From Margaritifera margaritifera (Eukaryota > Mollusca > Bivalvia > Unionida > Margaritiferidae), in contig JAQPZY010001625.1 of assembly GCA_029931535.1 (NCBI GenBank), forward strand, positions 3,039,001-3,103,000: a stretch of 64,000 bases of DNA. Direction: 5' to 3'. How positions within the stretch are numbered: position 1 is the first letter of the stretch; each line of letters opens with the position of its first letter. The notes under the pieces were generated by a model. That model saw nothing but the letters and a program-made list of their open reading frames with translations. It searched no databases and was not told the DNA's origin. This document shows positions 39,954 to 53,065 of the stretch, piece after piece. Both the position numbers and the translations under genes were made by a program.

Positions 39954-41499
39954 ATTACCATATTTTTTCCACATTTGGTACCCCTAGCTGCATAGTAATA
40001 TTTCCCTGTGCATGTGCCAGTGATTGGATCGGTACATCTCATTAAATAACAAATCTGTTCGAGGTCATCCTACAAAAAATGACGAAAATTGACATAGCTC
40101 GAAGTGCATGAGGTCATTTGACTAACTGGGCACACTAAACAGAGTCTTTCAATATAGTATTATGTTCCCATAATAGCGAAACTGATCAAACGGTAGAGAT
40201 TCACGACAATGAAAGTTATAGTTTGTATCCTTTTCCTGTTACATTTGGTTCCCTGTACTGCCCTAAACAGCCTTTAACTGCCGGTAGCGCTGGGGATGGG
40301 AAAACCCGTTCGAAAACTGTGTATATGGTGTTTGCTAATATCAAGGTATCACTACGCTAATTATATATATTATATATTTCCTTCCCTTTTCACATTTTCA
40401 GTGAAATCAAGTTTAGTGATTACAAATTCAGCTACACCCAGACTTGTATTAAGTACTAACTTGGACAAATCATACAAAATTGCAGCATGGTTATGTTGCA
40501 TTATCTCTAAATAGCTGCATTCGAATCAAGTAAATGCCATTTCATTGCAAGTGACCCTTCTAGCCTCGACCAAAAATCACGCATAGCAGCGTAAGAATGA
40601 TGGGTTCTTCTGACTCGCGGGGTCGAACTCGTTCCTTTTTTTTTTGTTCTTGCATTTGTTACTGTATGCTAAATATGGTCACTTTATACAATTAAAACAA
40701 TCAGCTGAATCATGTTAATCTCATTTGCAACCATGATAAATATATCATAATCTGACGAAAGTTATGACTATACTCTGATGTTTTCAAATTTGCATCACGT
40801 GCAAGACCAAGAGCAATAAAACGGCGTGACCCATATGAAGATAAGTTCTGAATGAACAAAGAGGTGAATTTGTATATCAGTCTAAACTTATTTTATATTT
40901 TCAGATGATTTTGCTTCCCACATTTAAAATCACAATAAATGTCCTACAGAACTGCAAGTTAATGATACATTTTTAATCTAAGAGCATAATCATTTTCTGT
41001 CATGATGTCAGCCATATTTTATGTCTTGAAACACAATCTTTTGTATTTGAAATAGAGGTCCTGTGATGAGATGTGGTGCTCATCAAAATGCATCCCATCA
41101 CCAAGTTTCATGATCTAGGTGTAACAGTATTTGTACAGTGTGCAAAAACCCTGAGCTAACGCAATAACGTAACCAAGAATATACGACTAATGTACATATA
41201 TGTACAAAGTTGACCCCCTTGCTCCTCCCTGGGTGATAGGTGTTATAATACCCACTCCATATCATTGCCTAAGAACTAGGGAGACCAACTGGTTGAGATT
41301 CAGTGAGGATGTACATACGTATAAGCTGTTATTTCTGAGGACGTTGACGCTAACGCCGGTGATAGTAAAATTGCTCTCCTGTCCTTCCTAGAGATGAGCA
41401 AAGAATATCTTTGAGACCCTTTTCCCTGTACCACCTTTCAAGGCAAGTAGAATATATAATTGTGGTCCCCTATACCACATACATATTAATTTACTATTC
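39954..41499. other. no recognised gene
   Basis: No supported feature on either strand. Confidence 0.45.
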
Positions 41500-42478
<979 letters not shown>

Positions 42479-42497
42479 TTCTCTCTCTCTCTCTCTC

Positions 42498-42558
<61 letters not shown>
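42479..42558. repeat. compound microsatellite (CT)n(AT)n
   Basis: About 22 bp CT followed by about 56 bp AT. Confidence 0.97.
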
Positions 42559-43808
<1,250 letters not shown>

Positions 43809-43987
43809 TGGAAACATGTGAAACCTGATTACCTGATTTAGTGGGACCAGTTAGATTTATCGCCACTATAAAATGTACAATGCACGTTGGCTGATGGAAG
43901 GAAAAATTGAAGGAAAGGAGAAGGTATGCACACATCTTGAATTAACATATATTTGATAAAGAAAATAAATATTGATCCAATTGACAT

Positions 43988-44032
43988 AATAATAATAATA
44001 ATAAAAATAATAATAATAATAGTAATAATAAT
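43988..44032. repeat. (AAT)n microsatellite
   Basis: About 15 imperfect AAT units. Confidence 0.95.
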
Positions 44033-46462
44033 CAGGCTTGCACTACATCTTTGTATTCTAGAGTTCAATTGATAATTCTCCAACTTCACACGTCTCTCTC
44101 AGCTGTTAGTCAATCGCAGTTTCTTCGAAGTCCTCATTGGCGATTATGCAAATTTGCCCCTCCCAACGTGTCATTCGTTACGTATCATTACCTATAGTTC
44201 TAAGCGTGTTCGACTAAAAGCACAGCTACAGTACAAATGATTAGACACCTATTAACAGAAAATATATATGTGACAAAGTGTAACTATTTTCAAAAGAAAC
44301 ACTAATGAGTAGGCCATTTGTTAGAGTGAGGATTCAGGATTGGAAGCGTAGATTTTTGTTTTTTAGAGTGTGAGTAATATCTAAGACGAGGAGTGGATTA
44401 AATGCAAATTTTAGTCGTTCCAATACAAATATAAAAATATTTCCTGATTGCATTACAATTTGTATAAGCTGCCAAGTTCTTTGTTTATTTTTATTCAACC
44501 ACATACTTTAAGGGAGGGATTGGTGTTAGTATATAAATGGGATAAACGAACAAAACTGCTTCAGATGTAATTAGTCTTTATCAGTAAAAGTATAATGAAG
44601 TAAGCTTATTGTATGATCTAGAAAATAATTAATGAATCTGTGTTTTACCTTAAAAACGTTGTGACAGTTTGTTACTAAAATCTTTTAGGAAACAATTATA
44701 TGAAATATGGATTCTGAGTGAAATTATTAAATACCCCTAAGGACATTGAGTCAAAATAATTGAAAATTCGTCACCGTATTTACCACACGGAATTAAATTT
44801 TTAGAGATAAGAGATAAGGTAGTATTCCTTGGGCTACATCTTTCCCACATAGTGGTAAGCATTCGTGAGAAAATATGAGAAAATAAGGAAAATGTGTATT
44901 TGCTTATCATTCATCCACGCATTTGAAACGCACTTCGTGTGCAATTTGAGTGTATTCCGCATGTAGTCACGGTTTCCTCAAAAATAGTGTTATACCCGGT
45001 GTACATCGACTTACCCTGTAAAGATCATTGCGTGGTCGTAGAAAGGTTGAAAGTTCACGCCTTCTTGCTCATCCCAGTTAGACAGATCCTCAATATACTG
45101 ATATGCATCAATATATTTTTTCCGGAAACAATCTTGACATTAGAATTCTTGTGTGGAAAGAGGTCTTGACGCTGTAAACAAAGCAGGAAACAAATGGAAA
45201 CGATCTAATAACGGCAGTAAATCAGTTTCTCTCAATAAGCAAAAATGGAAACTATTGCAAACGAATAGTGTTTATTTCGGTTCATTTCCTTATTTGGTAT
45301 TAAAATGTGCACGAAGCTAATGATACATTAAAAGTGAGAAAAGTGATCTAGTTTAGCTACGAACACACATGCATAGTAAACTCATAACAGATCATTGTTC
45401 CCAGTTGAAACTAGAAGGCCTAACAAAATTGTGCTGTGTTTTGTGCTCGTATACTAAACAACTTATGTCTTATCTAGATAATCCTAAAGACACCAGAGAT
45501 TTGAGTATACAACTTGTATACATGCAATCAACTACTTTAACGCTCGTCTGGGCTGTTTAAAAAATATCGTGGTGTCAGCAGCATTGTGAGAAATAAGAAT
45601 GTATGTGCTATTTATTTGCATACTCATAATACTGATGTTATGTTCAGTCATTATTGTCAATATCGCAGCACACATTAGAAAGATGTAAAGAACAGGGGAC
45701 CCCTTTTGTCTACATCCACGATGAATATTAAACCAAGGGGATACGTGTCAATTCACCAGATAACAAGATGCAGTATCATTATGTCACTGTAAAATATAGT
45801 AATCATCTAGTTTGATTATAAAAGTGTTGCATAATTAGTGCTATCATACATATTTCTCGTGACCGAAACTATATCTTATCTAGAAGTATACTCCATAAAA
45901 TCGGCGATATTGTCCCCACCTCTCTTATAAATATATAAAATGTTATTTTCTAGGTGACTGAAAATGTGTGCAGAAGGACTTACATTGTATTTACTTCAAA
46001 TTATTTAATAGATTATTATGGATATTACAGATTAAGTTATTGACTTTTTGAACTTTGCTACCCAGGCGTTGCCATTTAAGCATCAACCTTATTCTTATTT
46101 CCGTTGATCAGATGAACTTGTCCTGTTTGATATAATGGCGTCGACTCAGAACTAGATGGGGCTTATCTGAAAATTATCAATTGTAGTGAACCGTGTACAG
46201 GTATTTATACTTCGTGCAAAGCATCAAATTTTCCTTTCGCAGAAAATAGGGATTGTTGTTTGATATAAAGTTGCTTCTGTATTATCTGAAGGATAGCTTA
46301 CATAAAAAACAGAACTTTACAGTCCCTTCGTCTTCTTACAGTCGGTACAATCGTTATCACCTCTAACCACTCTGACTGTAAATCATAGCGTTACATTTGT
46401 TGTAATGGCGGATTTACGTTAACTCATTTGTTCATGGACAAAACTTTGAATCTGTCACAAGC
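44033..46462. other. no recognised gene
   Basis: Two plus-strand frames (44939-45166 and 45369-45557) show no family features, splice context or promoter. The rest is AT-rich without supported features, up to the left edge of the inverted-repeat element. Confidence 0.45.
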
Positions 46463-46739
46463 AGTAGGGGTAAAATTGGAATTTTAGATTTTCATTGCTG
46501 GGATAAGTCAGCCTTTCTATACTCATTGACTGTAGTATTTTTTATCTCGATTGTCACATATTAGTGCATGCGCGGTTGGGTTTACAAAATATACTTTTCC
46601 AGCGGGTAATCACTACGATTTATACTATTAAATCTCTCCGGGAATTTCCAAGCTAGTGCAGCAATCACTACGATTTATATTATTTAGGTCGGTACGGGAA
46701 TTTCCCAACTAGCGCAGTGATGTGCATCGAGGGTTATTA
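46463..46739 (+). repeat. left terminal inverted repeat with two sub-repeats
   Basis: 277 bp, about 85% identical by eye to the reverse complement of 49032-49306. It contains TTAGTGCATGCGCGGTTGGG at 46562, identical in the right arm. Its inner part holds two ~55-bp sub-repeats, each starting AATCACTACGATTTATA (46608 and 46665) and ending near CTAG.GCAG. Confidence 0.9.
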
Positions 46740-47039
46740 TACTAACACACCTGCGCCGATTTCAGTGCCGTGGTCAGTCCCCGATTACTGCTTACAACTA
46801 TACTACCGTGAAAATATAATTATTGGTAGGCACCAACTGTGTAAAATATAAAGCTGATATTATGCTCTTCGCGGCCTAATTAGTCTGATATTATTTTATC
46901 CGCTGCTGCTTATTTTATACCCGAATATTCTGAGAATATGTTTCGCTGACAGACACCCCTCAAAATCTTATTGATTTTAAATTAAAGTACACTTAATAGT
47001 ATACCTATTAACATTTACCGAAGCTCAACTGCGCAACGA

Positions 47040-47805
47040 CGCGGCACCAATGCGGATATCAGCAGGTTTGCCACCAAAGTGGATTTGACTGAATTTGCCA
47101 GCCGGGTTGTTGTCGGAGTTGACCCAGACGAGATTGTGATTTTCCAAGATCAAATTGGAAAACTTAAAATGTCTAACGTTGACCTTCAAAATATTGTTTT
47201 AGAAGCTGATTTGCCTGAATTTATCAGCCGTGCTGACATCAACCCAGGTTAGCTTGTGACTTTCCAGGATCAAACTGCAAAACTTAAAACATCGAATGTG
47301 GACATCAACGGTGTTGTTTTGATACTGCGAGGCGTTGTTGCGAAAAAGTAGACAGTAATCACTGAAAACAAGGGAATCAGAGACTGTAATGTGTCGGTTG
47401 CTTTAACATAAAAAAAACTATGTTGAAGATGCTGCTACTACAAGAAAATAATACGTGGATGAACGGAGGAAAAACCCACCTCGCAATTTTAACAATCGGT
47501 TGACTTGTTTTCGGTTCTTTTGACAGAACGTTTGATAAGCCTAAATATCATATCTTAAAGTTGCGCGAGTCTGGATCATACTTGTTTATTATAACTGGAA
47601 GAAATGGTGGATGGGGTTAAACAGCTGTGTTGATAAATGATCATTAGCGTCCAGGTTTGCTACGGATATCACATGTCCACATAGTCAGTGGTGTTCGTTT
47701 CGATGTTTTCACATTTGCAGTAGATGAAATTCAGTTCACAGTAATCAACATCCATCCAAACGGGTACATAACCATCTTTGGCGTTTGTTTTTAAGATTAG
47801 ATTTA
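47040..47805 (+). pseudogene. fibre-like protein: repeat shaft plus globular head
   Basis: The 5' part reads FATKVDLTEFASRV..GVDPDEI, then VIFQDQIGKLKMSNVDLQNI, and after about 40 codons an imperfect second unit, VTFQDQTAKLKTSNVDINGV. That is a two-unit shaft repeat. Near 47410, NYVEDAATTRK and YVDERR resemble the DAATKxYVD spacer of adenovirus-like and phage-like fibres. From about 47455 one frame continues to the stop at 47805 with only three internal stops: FDKPKYHILKLRESGSYLF, ITGRNGGWG and EIQFTVINIHPNGYITIFG. This alternation fits an all-beta head domain. The role would be attachment by analogy. Stops near 47251, 47349, 47501, 47618 and 47645 and frame shifts make it a pseudogene. The antisense frame at 47941-47669 is judged a shadow. 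Confidence 0.55.
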
Positions 47806-47821
47806 TCCTTTTAAATAAGTA

Positions 47822-48160
47822 ATGGATTCTGATCGCGGTGATGAGGTTGCGGAATGTAACGACGGGGTGTTGGATCGGCTGACCAGTGATGCTAATATTG
47901 ATAGTGATTTCGTTCCACATGTCGACGAATATCTGCTTCAAAATGATCTTACCAGGCCCTCATATACACTCAAATATCCTTTTGTTCAGGGTCATATAGA
48001 AATTAACCGTTGGGACCACCATGGTGTGGACATACCAACTCGAAGCCATCTTGGAACCATTGCATTACCACGTGAAGATGACCAATCGCTGACCGCACCA
48101 CCAGGTGTGAAAAAATGCAATAATGATGTAGAAATATTCAGCGATGAATCCTCCCGGTAG
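47822..48160 (+). CDS. unknown protein of the TIR element (frame 1)
   Basis: ATG at 47822, 16 bp after the fibre-like stop; 112 codons, acidic at the start (DSDRGDEVAE) and rich in Asp, Glu and His overall. It ends in EIFSDESSR. The neighbouring frame opens at 48148, overlapping the end. The two may be one gene split by a single frameshift near 48150, or two overlapping genes. No family is recognised. It is the first of three tightly spaced plus-strand frames. Confidence 0.5.
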   Translation: MDSDRGDEVAECNDGVLDRLTSDANIDSDFVPHVDEYLLQNDLTRPSYTLKYPFVQGHIEINRWDHHGVDIPTRSHLGTIALPREDDQSLTAPPGVKKCNNDVEIFSDESSR

Positions 48161-48537
48161 AAGTTCTCCACGAATTTGTTAGACAAACATTGACTCAACC
48201 GAGGATAGAAAGAGCTCGACTGTTATTTAACAATGACGCACATGTCTGTGCAACAGTTCTCGGGCGAAGACGAGTACAATCGTTTCAGACACCAGCCAAG
48301 GGTGTAATAAGTATGGTTCTATATAAATGTAGTGCCCAGCCTCAGGAACGCGCAATTGCCGGCGATTTAAGTATTCTAAAGAAAGATATTTTATATGATA
48401 GTATTGCAGTTGTACAAGTAGAAAAGGGTAATTGGTTAGAAGTGCGTGTGCGTATTGCATCTGAACGTGATGAGTCTGGACAGAGTCTGCCTGTCGAACA
48501 ATCGTACTATGCGATTACATTATTAATGTATTAATTT
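48148..48537 (+). CDS. unknown protein of the TIR element (frame 2)
   Basis: Open from 48148 with no stop until 48535-48537. It starts LPVEVLHEFVRQTLTQPRIERA, with an in-frame TTG at 48190 but no early ATG, which favours its being the continuation of the frame ending at 48160. It continues with alternating charged and hydrophobic stretches (AVVQVEKGNWLEVRVRI) suggesting beta structure, and ends YYAITLLMY. It stops 2 bp before the next gene's ATG. Function unknown; a capsid or accessory structural role is a guess from position. Confidence 0.45.
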
Positions 48538-48539
48538 TA

Positions 48540-48902
48540 ATGGACCCTCGATGTCACCTACGCGAAAAAATAATCCAAGCGGAACTACAACTGCGAGATG
48601 AAATCGTTATTAGAACCGCGCTGCTCACGAAATACAGACGCGTGTGTGTGGTCGCTGATGCTATTTGTGCGCTTTCCGGGGCAGCAAATATTGGTCTTGG
48701 TGTTGCTGGAATCATGACGACGACTAGTATAGGTGCACCAATCAGAATTGTTGTTGGCGCCATATCAATAGTAACTGGTGTCGCGGGCGGTGCTAGAAAA
48801 CTAATTTCGATACGACTGCATTCACGATTCGAAACTTCTCGTGGCGACACAAAGCGGTCTCAATATGATTACGGAGCTGTATTCGATAGCCATCGAATAT
48901 AA
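48540..48902 (+). CDS. small Gly-rich membrane-type protein
   Basis: ATG at 48540, 120 codons, intact. Residues ~8-35 form a charged helix (REKIIQAELQLRDEIVIRTA). Residues ~37-88 are a long hydrophobic Gly/Ala/Ile-rich hairpin (ALSGAANIGLGVAGIMTTTS, then a GAISIVTGVAGG segment), followed by a basic tail. Helix plus Gly-rich hydrophobic pair plus basic tail recalls small proteins that accompany fibre-like genes in invertebrate virus-like elements, as I recall them; the exact family is unnamed. Being intact beside a broken fibre gene is notable. It might insert into membranes. Confidence 0.55.
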   Translation: MDPRCHLREKIIQAELQLRDEIVIRTALLTKYRRVCVVADAICALSGAANIGLGVAGIMTTTSIGAPIRIVVGAISIVTGVAGGARKLISIRLHSRFETSRGDTKRSQYDYGAVFDSHRI

Positions 48903-48934
48903 TAAAAACAAAAAAGAATAAAAAAACGATTACC

Positions 48935-49036
48935 ATGGAAGAGTTCGAGAATATGTTGGCAGAAATGAAAACCACCGACAACTCCGAGAATATATACGGA
49001 ACCGCGCTAGCGACCAAAATAAGTATTCGTAAGTAG
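48935..49036 (+). CDS. 33-codon ORF ending in the right TIR
   Basis: It has an ACC preceding ATG (TACCATGG, a good animal start context), is acidic (MEEFENMLAEMK), and stops with TAG at 49034-49036, just inside the right inverted repeat. It may be the start of a longer gene cut off when the element was shortened, with its stop supplied by the repeat. Confidence 0.35.
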   Translation: MEEFENMLAEMKTTDNSENIYGTALATKISIRK

Positions 49037-49306
49037 CCCTCCATACACATCACTGCGCTAGCTGGGAAATTCCCGTAGCGACCTTGATAGTATAAATCGA
49101 AGTGATTGCTGCGCTAACTGGGAAATTCCCAGAGAGACTTAATAGAATAAATCATAGTGATTACCCGCTGGCAAATTATATTTTGTAAACCCAACCGCGC
49201 ATGCACTAATATGTGACGATCGAGATAGAAAATACTGAAGTCAAGGAGTATAGAATGACTGACGTATCCCAACTATAAAATCTAAAACTCCTAATGTACC
49301 TCTACT
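49032..49306 (-). repeat. right terminal inverted repeat with two sub-repeats
   Basis: Inverse of 46463-46739. Its two sub-repeats are visible as GGGAAATTCCCGTAG near 49064 and GGGAAATTCCCAGAG near 49119, each a short palindrome-centred motif (GGGAAATTCCC). Confidence 0.9.
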
Positions 49307-51844
49307 CAAGAACTCAATGACGTGCAGGAATCCCGAATTCACAACATTTCTTACCTGGAAAAATATAAATGCGCAAAGGGTGATAGTGATTGATATGCTC
49401 GTATCTTCTATTTCTTTGTAGCGCATGTTCACCTATGACGAAAGAAAAATGCAATTTTTACAGTGGTTATATGTTACGATATCGAGATGACAATAAAACA
49501 AAAAACAAAAACAATGCTCTTCTTGCAAATTCTTCTCCGATAATCTGGAAGTATAATATGCTTTATGGATAACATAAAATGGTATGTTACCTCTTTTACA
49601 ATCAGAAAGGACAACGAATGAAACACAATTATGTACATTTGTACATTTGTCATCAAACAGTGTTATTTTTTTTTTTTAAATTTAATTTTTTTTTTCACTA
49701 AACCGGACGCTAATAACATTAACGTTTCATAGAGCTGACTAGTATAGTTGTGTTTAGTATTACTAGTGTCTTTTTGTAACAAAAAGAAACTTGTTTCTCC
49801 AGTCCTATAGAAGGCCTGCTTACAGAGGAGCCCAGATTAAAGAGGGACCTCTTTAATGAAGTTTCACTGAAATTCCATCTATAAAAGCTACAGTGGCGCC
49901 AACTTCCGAACTATTTTTGATACATTTAAATGGGGTGAGATGCATCCAAGTAACTGGAAAATATAACCTGTTTAGGTAATCAAAAAGAGATTATGTATGT
50001 TCTGCAAATGGATCATGGATCGTTCAATTCCAAATCATCTTTTTGTTTTAAAAAATATGCATTATGTAAATTAAAGGAATGTTAATGTGTTCAATAGTTA
50101 CGAATTCATTACTTACAGTGTTAATAATGTGTGAGTAAGCTTCTCTTATCTTTCTTTTCACACCATTCTTATATTTCTTCTTATCGGCGGTTGTTATTCC
50201 CCATGAATATCTGCAAGTGGAGATGAAATACATTTTTAATCTATGCATATGTGCATGTGTGTATGTATATGCTTTTGTGTGTGACCAAAGAAACAGAATA
50301 TACAGCCGTGAATTTCATAAATGTTCTCATTCTCAGGACTTAAATAACGGTAGTAAATTTACTTGCATAATAAATGATTGTGATGCCCCTTATCTGTGTC
50401 TTACTTATGACTTTCTAGACTTTTCCCACACGATTCGGATTCGCAAGAATTTTAAACTCGGGAAAATATCGGATTTTAAGTATCGCTCTGGATTCATCCT
50501 TAATCATATCTTACAATAGCACTGTGAATTCGCAAAACATGGCACTTGACATTCGCAGAAATTTGAAAGACCAGAAATGCAGTATGCACATATAAACATA
50601 GACTCGAAAATTGGACTCTTGGGAATACATGGCACTCAACTAAGTCATATTCCGGCCAACATAACAACAAGGACATTTGTGACACATAATCAAGGCGCTA
50701 TTACTTTGTTTCAATTAAACTCATAACTGGATTTACTTTTAACAAACGTTGTTTTGCAGCACTGCTAGGGATAGATAGAGGGATAAATAGATAGATAATT
50801 GACTACAAGTTCGGACGGTAAATAGGCAGGATTGTAGGTAAATATATATATAGACGTTTGGATGTAGGTGTTTGGATTGATATAAGTATGTATTTGTTTA
50901 TGCAAAGTGATTACATATACATAGATATATAGATAGATAGATAAGTGGATATATAGGCATGTTTTATGCAAAGAAAGCACTTACAAATCCCATATTCCCG
51001 AATCTATCAGTACGGCAACATCGACATATTAGGCGTTTCTTGGCTGGCGAGTTTAATATGTGGGTCAAATTTGCAATAAAAAAACATATTAATTTTACTT
51101 AGTCCCAGCCTTTATAATAAGGATTAATATAATTTAGTGTCATTTTCTAGTTTTAATGTAAAATGCATTGATGTAATTGCGTTCACAACAGTTTACATGT
51201 AGAATGCTATTTACTTCCACACTAAGGTATATTTTCAGTTTGCATATAATGCTTAAGAACATTAAAGGCATATCATATAATATAACTGGATTTATCTTTC
51301 TCATTTGAGGTTATCTTACCCTCTTCATATGCAATTCACCATCTTTATACGTGATTATATTGTATCATATCCATTGTTGCTTTCAGTATAATTGTTCTCA
51401 CCTGTTGCCCCTCTTCGATGTAAAGACGCCTCATTTCAGGATGATAACGTAGCGTTTTCTCTATGGACACGTCGGAGAAAAGCTATATGTTCTTGGTCTA
51501 CTTTTGTCCGATCAACGTTTGCTGCATCTGCAAGGTGATATATTATGTGGAATAAAATTGCAAAGACATCAAAGTACTTTGCATATGCTTCCTCTCAGCA
51601 CTAAAGCACTTGAAAACATTTTGAGAAGACAAAGGAAACATTTACAATGGTAACAATATGTGTCTTTCTTGCCAGGTAAAAATGCGCATATCTATCAGTA
51701 ATATTTAGTTTATAATGTTAACCCTTATTTTAAATAATATATAAAACATAAACAGTTAGCAAGATGGATTTGACTCTTGAAACAAATATGCATCTAATAT
51801 TAAAGGGAACATTAGAAAAAAGAACACTTTCTTTGTAACTCATA
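49307..51844. other. no confirmed gene; possible decayed or real minus-strand exons
   Basis: Minus-strand signals that look like short exons occur. A CTTGCAG acceptor at about 50209 is followed by an open stretch (TADKKKYKNGVKRKIREAYS) and a GTAAGTA donor at about 50113. A Cys-rich patch, KKRLICRCCRTDRFG near 51030-50990, is followed by GTAAGTG. A patch at 51535-51405 has TTGCAG before it and CAG/GTGAG after it, but needs a frameshift. Exon phases do not agree, so no gene is called. Short (GATA)n repeats lie at 50769-50801 and 50925-50952. Confidence 0.2.
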
Positions 51845-51965
51845 ATGTATGTATGTATGCTTTTACATATTCATGCATATAGACCTAAATGTGTGCATGT
51901 ATGTGTGATTGTGTATATGCATGCATTAGTCTGTCTATTTTATATGGATGTATTTGTGTCTGTTT

Positions 51966-52050
51966 ATGTATGTATGTATGTATGTATGTATGTATGTATG
52001 TATGTATGTATGTATGTATGTATGTATGTATGTATGTATGTATGTATGTA
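51966..52050 (+). repeat. (TATG)n microsatellite, unit I
   Basis: About 21 TATG units, equivalent to the first array of unit II. Confidence 0.97.
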
Positions 52051-52563
52051 TGCATTTATATATGTATGTACTGATGCACATAAGAACTTATGTTCAAAAT
52101 AAGTCACTCAGATTGGATACGGGACATTTTACAAGCAATATTTATCAAAATAATGTAAAGACAATGTGACTGAGATTTGGAAAATTGGTCAGTATTAGCC
52201 TCAAAAGTGACTAATATATCACACCTTGTGAAATACGACTACTACTAGTACTACTATGACAACAAGAACAACAACAACTACTACTACTACTACTGCTACT
52301 ACTACTAATAATAATTTGCGCTTTGGTGTAAATTAAATGTATCAGATAACCTGAAACACAACGCAAGTGTTAAAGTACACAAAGTCCAAGCACGGGCGCT
52401 AACCATACAATGATACCGTGCTGACGACGTCTGCCATGAGTGAAAGGCTCAGTGACATACATGTATATTGAAAACAAAAAAAAAATTAATCAACAGCATA
52501 CAGAGAAATGAAAGCAAACGACCCCTGAATGTTTTTTTTAAAATTATTTCATTTAGTTTCTTC

Positions 52564-52566
<3 letters not shown>

Positions 52567-52599
<33 letters not shown>

Positions 52600-52637
52600 A
52601 AGAGAGAGAGACAAAGAGAAAGAGAGACAGAGAGAGA
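52567..52637. repeat. (GA)n microsatellite, unit I
   Basis: GA repeat with ACAAAG interruptions. In units II and III the corresponding tract is reduced to GAGAGAGAGAGTGAGAG. Confidence 0.95.
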
Positions 52638-53065
52638 TGTACGCTATTTCAATTGTATGTGCTAATAAATGAGTCAGAAATAATCCAAATCACTTGAAAC
52701 ACTGGCCGATCGAATCCGAAAAAAAACAACATGCAACCTTTCGTCCCATATGATGTTGCTGAATCCGAACATTTCTGTTTTGATGTGACACCGTTTGATT
52801 ATTTTCAATGTATCATAAACTTTTATATTGAGAGAGAGAGTAACTGGTTGATACCAAGTACGTGGTATCATAATCCGTTATAAGTGATTACTCAAACATA
52901 GTTGCGCTACGTGCGCTTCATTAGGTAATTCATTTATTCATAGCACAGTTCAAAGGATTCCTCTTTCTGTTTGCTTGTTTAACATAAAGTAGCTTTAGAA
53001 AGCGTCAATTTCATGCATCAAATAATTACCGGCTTGCCCGGGAGATATTTTGAAATAAAAACATA

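Larger units (their letters stand above)
46463..49306 (+). mobile_element. 2.84-kb TIR element carrying structural-type genes
   Basis: Long inverted repeats (46463-46739 and 49032-49306) with matching outer ends AGTAG.GGTA/TACC.CTACT define the element. Outside, the left flank reads CAAGC and the right flank CAAGA, a possible 5-bp target duplication with one change. Inside, all recognised coding runs on the plus strand, in a compact cluster with gaps of a few to ~30 bp from 47822 on. No transposase, integrase or polymerase fits in it. Termini beginning AGT, long inverted repeats and a fibre-like gene suggest a deleted Polinton or adintovirus-like element mobilised in trans. GC content is visibly higher than in the flanks, suggesting a younger insertion. 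Confidence 0.7.

Noticed and set aside
47669..47941. 90-codon minus-strand frame in the TIR element
   Set aside because: It opposes the plus-strand fibre-like reading, which has shaft repeats and continues into the one-strand gene cluster. The start is a TTG. Judged a shadow frame.
51845..52169. Frames reading MYVCMYVC in several phases
   Set aside because: Translations of (TATG)n arrays, repeated in units II and III.
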